Below, one piece after another: positions 5,876-9,368 of a stretch of DNA of 9,368 bases; the first letter of the stretch is position 1; every line of letters starts with the position of its first letter. The notes beneath the pieces were generated by a model. The model made no database searches. It worked only from the letters and a program-made list of their open reading frames with translations, and was not told the origin of the DNA. Origin of the DNA: an uncultured Armatimonadota bacterium (GTDB lineage: Bacteria > Armatimonadota > Armatimonadia > Armatimonadales > Armatimonadaceae). The position numbers were made by a program, and so were the translations under genes. Location of the stretch: NCBI GenBank assembly GCA_903924445.1, contig CAIYBQ010000191.1, positions 1-9,368 of the forward strand, in the 5' to 3' direction.

Positions 5876-7021
5876 TTATGCCTTGATTTGCTGCTGTGTC
5901 AGTTCCACATAGCGAATGGTCTGGCCCGCTTTGGCGTACCGCGAATACACCAGCGCCAGGTTTCCATTTGGCAAACGCACCATGTTTGGATAATGGAACG
6001 ACCACTCAGATCCTGCCGGAGCAGCTTCGATTGTCGTCGCTGTCGACCACGATTTGCCTTCATCACGACTACACCAATATGCCAGCGAGTGCCGGCCATC
6101 TTCGGTGTCGTTGCCCACGAGCACAATGGTCCCATCCGCATGCCGATCGACTGCGACTGAAACACCCGGGTTCGGCAGCGTCATCTCGGTCGCAAGCGAC
6201 CATGATTTACAACCATCCATACTCTTTGCTGCAAGAATACGCATCGGGCCCGGACCGTTGTTCCGGTTGTAGGCCATCCAGCTACCATCGGTGAGGCGAA
6301 GCAAGCTTGGCTGAATAGCCGCACGACCTACGATTGGTCCACCAGCGGTGAATGTCGTGCCACCATCACTGGACATGGCAACAAGCCCGACATCATAGCC
6401 ATCGTGGTACAGCGGCAAATACAGCTGTGAACCAACCCAAATCGGTGTACAGCGACCCATCCAACCGATGCGCATACTCAGCCGCTTTTGACTGCGCTCC
6501 TCCTGGATTGCGTAGTACTTTGAGAAGATATCCACAGGTGTTGCACCCGCGTAGACAGTCTTCAGTCCAGGAAGGTATTGCCGCCGGAAAGCATCCTCAT
6601 CGGGTTTAAGATGCACGACCTGGTCGCGGCTCCACTCAATACGACAGCCAAAGCTTCCTTTGATACGCCCGATGCGTTGCTTGAGGAGTGTGCTTTCCCA
6701 GTTGTTATCAAGCTGGGTTCCGTAATACAGATGAATATCACCATTCGGCGCAACGGTTACCACTGGGTTCGTATCCGGAAACCCGGGTGTATCCGCGATG
6801 ACAACCGGCTCGCACCACTTACCGCTGCGGTCACGCCTGGATGCCCAAATAGCGACATCATCGGCTGTCCGCTCGCCCGTACCCCGGTAGAACACCACAA
6901 GGAGCGTCTTATCAGGGAGAACCGCGATGCCGGCACTGTGGTTATGCAGGGGGTGAAACGGAAAGATGTCGCCGCCTTCCGTAGCCGCGAAGCCTCTAGT
7001 CTGTGGCATGGATATACCCAT
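5876..7021 (-). CDS. BNR/Asp-box sialidase-like beta-propeller protein
   Basis: A 381-residue protein of the sialidase-like (BNR_2/neuraminidase-related) fold. Three clear Asp-boxes lie between propeller blades: SSDGGTTF (217-224), SMDGCKSW (267-274) and SRDEGKSW (318-325), plus a degenerate one at ASRRDRSGKW (60-69). Other family-like stretches are YRGTGERTADD near residue 45, GWMGRCTPIW near 186, and YPNMVRLPNGNLALVYSRY near 345. The fold is secure but true sialidase activity is not: no FRIP motif is seen, and the relatives include many uncharacterised proteins. No signal peptide is visible. The start is uncertain. ATG at 7021 is used here; ATG at 7009 is equally possible, and earlier ATGs such as 7114 lie deep inside the upstream gene. 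Either choice overlaps the upstream gene by 14-26 bases in another frame, pointing to translational coupling. Confidence 0.8.
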   Translation of the reverse strand: MGISMPQTRGFAATEGGDIFPFHPLHNHSAGIAVLPDKTLLVVFYRGTGERTADDVAIWASRRDRSGKWCEPVVIADTPGFPDTNPVVTVAPNGDIHLYYGTQLDNNWESTLLKQRIGRIKGSFGCRIEWSRDQVVHLKPDEDAFRRQYLPGLKTVYAGATPVDIFSKYYAIQEERSQKRLSMRIGWMGRCTPIWVGSQLYLPLYHDGYDVGLVAMSSDGGTTFTAGGPIVGRAAIQPSLLRLTDGSWMAYNRNNGPGPMRILAAKSMDGCKSWSLATEMTLPNPGVSVAVDRHADGTIVLVGNDTEDGRHSLAYWCSRDEGKSWSTATTIEAAPAGSEWSFHYPNMVRLPNGNLALVYSRYAKAGQTIRYVELTQQQIKA

Positions 7022-8747
7022 AGTAGACACCCATCCAGTAGGGAAGGAGGAACGCAATTCCATCCTCTTCTGATTGGCCATCCCCACCGTGATCAGGCTC
7101 AAATGGTGACCCATTCCAGCGCATCACCCGCTGCTCCTCGAGAGGGAGGGTGTTGGTGAGGAACTGCTCAGTGCCGCGGCTTTGATGTGTCCTCAGCTGA
7201 ATATCATGCCGGTGCGAGTTCTTGATCGTGTGGTTGACCAAGTCCAGTGGCCAGTGTCCCAAGACATCTGTCAAAGTACCCGCAGCATCGGTGTCTCCGG
7301 TGAGCGCCATGACCTGCGCGATGTAGAACGGTGAGCGCTCAGCCTTGATCCCACGACTACCCTTCGTCCCATCCCATGCGGTCATCAGGTTACGCACCCA
7401 CAGCTGCTTACGCCACGGATCCGTCTCGCAGAGAATCATTGGCAACCAGACCGTCATCGCCAGCTCATCATCCGAGTGGTTCACCTGATACCAAAGAGAC
7501 CCATCCCGGTAGAGCAGCGAATTGAGGTCATAGTGATGTTTACGAATGAACTCTTCACGGACATCGAGGTACTTCTTATCACCGGTGATCCTGTGCGCGA
7601 TGGCTAGATATGTGATGTATTCCATCGAGTTCAGGCCGCGCTCTTCGTACCACTGCAGTGAGCCATTGATCGATTCTGGGTTCCACTCGCCCCAGAGGGT
7701 GCGCTTACCGTGATGACCGAACATCCGGTGATTGTGCGAAATCAGATGATCGGTTACCCGCTTGACAACCGGGGCCATTTTCTTGCGGATGGCCGGATCG
7801 TTAAGCACATAATCCGCGACGAACCAGGCGTAGTAATGGCCATCGAGCTCATCGGAGGATGTGTCACCCTTGCACCAAATGTTTGGATCCACAGGCGATT
7901 TGAACCAGATCTTGGTCTCTTCACCTTCAAGGCGAACCGTTTCAGTATCACTAAAGCCAAGGACACCTGCCTGACGCTCGGCTTCTGTCATGATCGCGCG
8001 GGCTGGGAAGCCGGGGATACCCGTAAGACGCTCGAGGTCAAGGATGGCATCAAGGTAGCGAACACAGAGACGTTTATCCTCTGGATTTCCGGTGGCCGCA
8101 GCCTTGAATGCATAGGCCGCGACGGCAAGGGCCGTCCAAAGTCCATCGTTGTCCGATGCCTCCGGAATCACACCAGCTTTTGGATCACCTTGCTTCTTCA
8201 AGCCACACCCGGTGATATAGCCATTGCGGTCGTGGCGCTGGAGTGTAATCTTCTCAAAGTGGTCCGCAAGAACCGAGAGAGCTACATGATCCTGCCAGAG
8301 GGTGGATGAGCCTTTCGACGTGTGGACGACGATTTTGCCATCCTGTGTCTCAGACAAACCCGTAACCTTATTGTCAACCAGCCAGCGCTTGCCCCAGAAG
8401 TAGTTGAAGCGACCATTAAAGTGCCGCCAAACGCCTTCATTGGTGCCGCCCCAGATGGCGCCATCTCGTCCGAGCAAAACACAGGTCATGTCTACCCGTG
8501 GCACGCCATCGGCTCCTGTTAACGGATGCCAATAGTCACCGCGGACAAGGACTGGTCCTGTGGTCGTAGCGAGGATGAAACCGCCATCTTGTGTGCGAAC
8601 GCCATCCACGATACGCATGTCGGCATCGAGAATAGGTGCATTGAAGATAGGTCGGACGGGAGGCGAGGGGAGGTCGATGCGCTTCGGCTGTTGAGGCGAA
8701 GGGGTAGAAGCGTCGACCGTGTGCTTGGTTTTCCACACGAGGTGCAT
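6996..8747 (-). CDS. Regulator-propeller repeat plus probable alpha/alpha-toroid protein, function unknown
   Basis: 583 residues from the ATG at 8747; a TTG at 8795 would add 16. Neither has a clear ribosome site, and ATG is preferred because it leaves room for promoters. Residues about 45-150 hold repeats of the two-component-regulator-propeller type: IVDGVRTQDGGFILATTTG, then VLLGRDGAIWGGTNEGVWR (90-108), then GLSETQDGKIVVHTSKG. The rest (about 165-580) is helix-rich and dominated by aromatic, His and Asp residues, for example RHDRNG, SDNDGLWTA, TGIPGFPAR, DELDGHYYAWF and GLNSMEYITYLA. This resembles the (alpha/alpha) toroids of glycoside hydrolases and polysaccharide lyases, but no specific family is recognised. 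There is no signal peptide, transmembrane segment or kinase domain, so it is not a sensor despite the propeller repeats. The overlapping sialidase-like gene downstream suggests a shared carbohydrate-related role (inference). Confidence 0.72.
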   Translation of the reverse strand: MHLVWKTKHTVDASTPSPQQPKRIDLPSPPVRPIFNAPILDADMRIVDGVRTQDGGFILATTTGPVLVRGDYWHPLTGADGVPRVDMTCVLLGRDGAIWGGTNEGVWRHFNGRFNYFWGKRWLVDNKVTGLSETQDGKIVVHTSKGSSTLWQDHVALSVLADHFEKITLQRHDRNGYITGCGLKKQGDPKAGVIPEASDNDGLWTALAVAAYAFKAAATGNPEDKRLCVRYLDAILDLERLTGIPGFPARAIMTEAERQAGVLGFSDTETVRLEGEETKIWFKSPVDPNIWCKGDTSSDELDGHYYAWFVADYVLNDPAIRKKMAPVVKRVTDHLISHNHRMFGHHGKRTLWGEWNPESINGSLQWYEERGLNSMEYITYLAIAHRITGDKKYLDVREEFIRKHHYDLNSLLYRDGSLWYQVNHSDDELAMTVWLPMILCETDPWRKQLWVRNLMTAWDGTKGSRGIKAERSPFYIAQVMALTGDTDAAGTLTDVLGHWPLDLVNHTIKNSHRHDIQLRTHQSRGTEQFLTNTLPLEEQRVMRWNGSPFEPDHGGDGQSEEDGIAFLLPYWMGVYYGYIHATD

Positions 8748-8805
8748 GGCCGATAGTTCACCAGAGCGCAGCCGTTGTCCTGTAGAATCATGCAACTAGT
8801 TTTAC

Positions 8806-8811
8806 GAGGTG
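8806..8811 (+). promoter_or_regulatory. Ribosome binding site of the cytochrome/DUF1549 gene
   Basis: GAGGTG lies 5 bases before the ATG at 8817 and is a good anti-16S match. It supports this start over the in-frame ATGs a few codons later. A TAGAAT hexamer at 8783-8788 is a possible -10, but no -35 partner was found. Confidence 0.65.
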
Positions 8812-8816
8812 TACCA

Positions 8817-9368
8817 ATGCCAGGAATGCGGTCGTCGATGGTGATGATGGCGGTTTCGGCGCTTCCATTTGGATTGGGGATGATGGTCCCTGTGAATGCG
8901 GAGCAGCTTCCTACCAATAATGCGCGCAAAGTGCTTGGAAGTACATGTGTGTCCTGTCATGGAAAAACGAATCCAGCTGGCAATATTGACCTATCAAGCG
9001 ATTCTGGAATTCAAATAGCAGTCACGAGTGGACGACTGGAAAGGGTTCTGAAAGCTGGCTCGATGCCTCCAAACAAGCGTCTGGCAAAGCAAGATGAGTC
9101 CTCCCTGCGGACATTGCTTCCCACGACATCGGCAGCACCCGCACTCTGGTCGCTTCGCCCCGTCAGCAACCCTGCCATTCCTAAAATGTCTGATGCCAAA
9201 CACCCTGTGGATGCATTTATCCTCAAAGGCCTGAAGGCAAAGGGTATCAGCGTCAATCCACCGGCGACGCAAGTCGCATGGCTTCGACGTATCACCGTTG
9301 ACCTAACCGGTCTGCCTCCAACCGCTGCTGAGTCATCTACATTTTTGGCAGATAAAAGCGCAAATGCC
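8817..9368 (+). CDS. Exported c-type cytochrome / DUF1549 (PSD1-type) protein, 3' end outside window
   Basis: The first 184 codons are open to the window edge; the family commonly runs to 700-1100 residues and usually continues into DUF1553. Residues 1-28 form a signal peptide (MPGMR, a hydrophobic stretch, then PVNA before EQ), so the protein is exported. CVSCH (44-48) is a haem c attachment site, with M83 of SMPP as the probable axial ligand, as in the planctomycete cytochrome C domain. From about residue 113 the DUF1549 start is clear: WSLRPV, HPVDAFILKGL, WLRRITVDLTGLPPT (about 156-170). The family's function is not established; roles in extracytoplasmic redox chemistry or polymer degradation have been suggested. 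The haem part is short, with 35 residues between H48 and M83. The gene is divergent from the propeller/toroid gene, and 69 bases separate the two starts. Confidence 0.88.
   Translation, partial: MPGMRSSMVMMAVSALPFGLGMMVPVNAEQLPTNNARKVLGSTCVSCHGKTNPAGNIDLSSDSGIQIAVTSGRLERVLKAGSMPPNKRLAKQDESSLRTLLPTTSAAPALWSLRPVSNPAIPKMSDAKHPVDAFILKGLKAKGISVNPPATQVAWLRRITVDLTGLPPTAAESSTFLADKSANA

Noticed and set aside
6578..7159. 193-codon open frame on the + strand across the sialidase-like gene
   Set aside because: The - strand protein has Asp-boxes and family sequence here; the + frame is a shadow of it.
7710..8309. 199-codon open frame on the + strand inside the propeller/toroid gene
   Set aside because: The - strand frame has repeat and toroid features across the same bases; this antisense frame shows no recognisable domain and no good ribosome site.
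8783..8788. TAGAAT as a complete promoter of the cytochrome/DUF1549 gene
   Set aside because: No acceptable -35 hexamer was found at a normal distance, so it is only mentioned with the ribosome site.

Overview
The window is gene-dense bacterial DNA with moderate G+C. No rRNA, tRNA, insertion sequence or CRISPR array is visible. The best lineage clue is the gene running off the right edge. It encodes an exported protein with a CxxCH haem motif followed by the start of a DUF1549 region, an architecture abundant in Planctomycetota and Verrucomicrobiota and also present in other phyla such as Armatimonadota and Acidobacteriota. A chromosome from the PVC group or a similar phylum is therefore likely. 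The exact phylum cannot be fixed from this sequence, and the housekeeping genes argue against a plasmid or phage.

Left part (1-1896, + strand): a PhnX-like HAD hydrolase whose first codons lie outside the window is followed after 5 bases by a major facilitator of the organophosphate:phosphate antiporter type. Together they look like an uptake-plus-cleavage pair for an organophosphonate or organophosphate. A hairpin at 1900-1927 separates them from the converging infC.

Middle part (1953-5814): on the - strand, accD and accA (both halves of acetyl-CoA carboxylase carboxyltransferase) are read towards infC (translation initiation factor IF-3). infC appears to start at an AUC codon behind a perfect AGGAGG. 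It has its own promoter, whose -35/-10 spacer is filled by a 23-bp near-perfect palindrome, a short foldable leader, and an extremely acidic C-terminal tail. It is not followed by rpmI-rplT. Divergent from accD, pheA (fused chorismate mutase/prephenate dehydratase/ACT) runs on the + strand and ends in a strong bidirectional terminator at 5824-5861.

Right part (5876-9368): two overlapping - strand genes encode a BNR/Asp-box sialidase-like beta-propeller and a larger protein that joins short regulator-propeller repeats to a probable alpha/alpha-toroid. This is the least understood part and looks like a carbohydrate-related pair. Divergent from it is the exported c-type cytochrome/DUF1549 protein, cut by the window end.

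Most interesting for follow-up are the control region of infC, the HAD/antiporter pair, and the propeller-toroid/sialidase-like pair.
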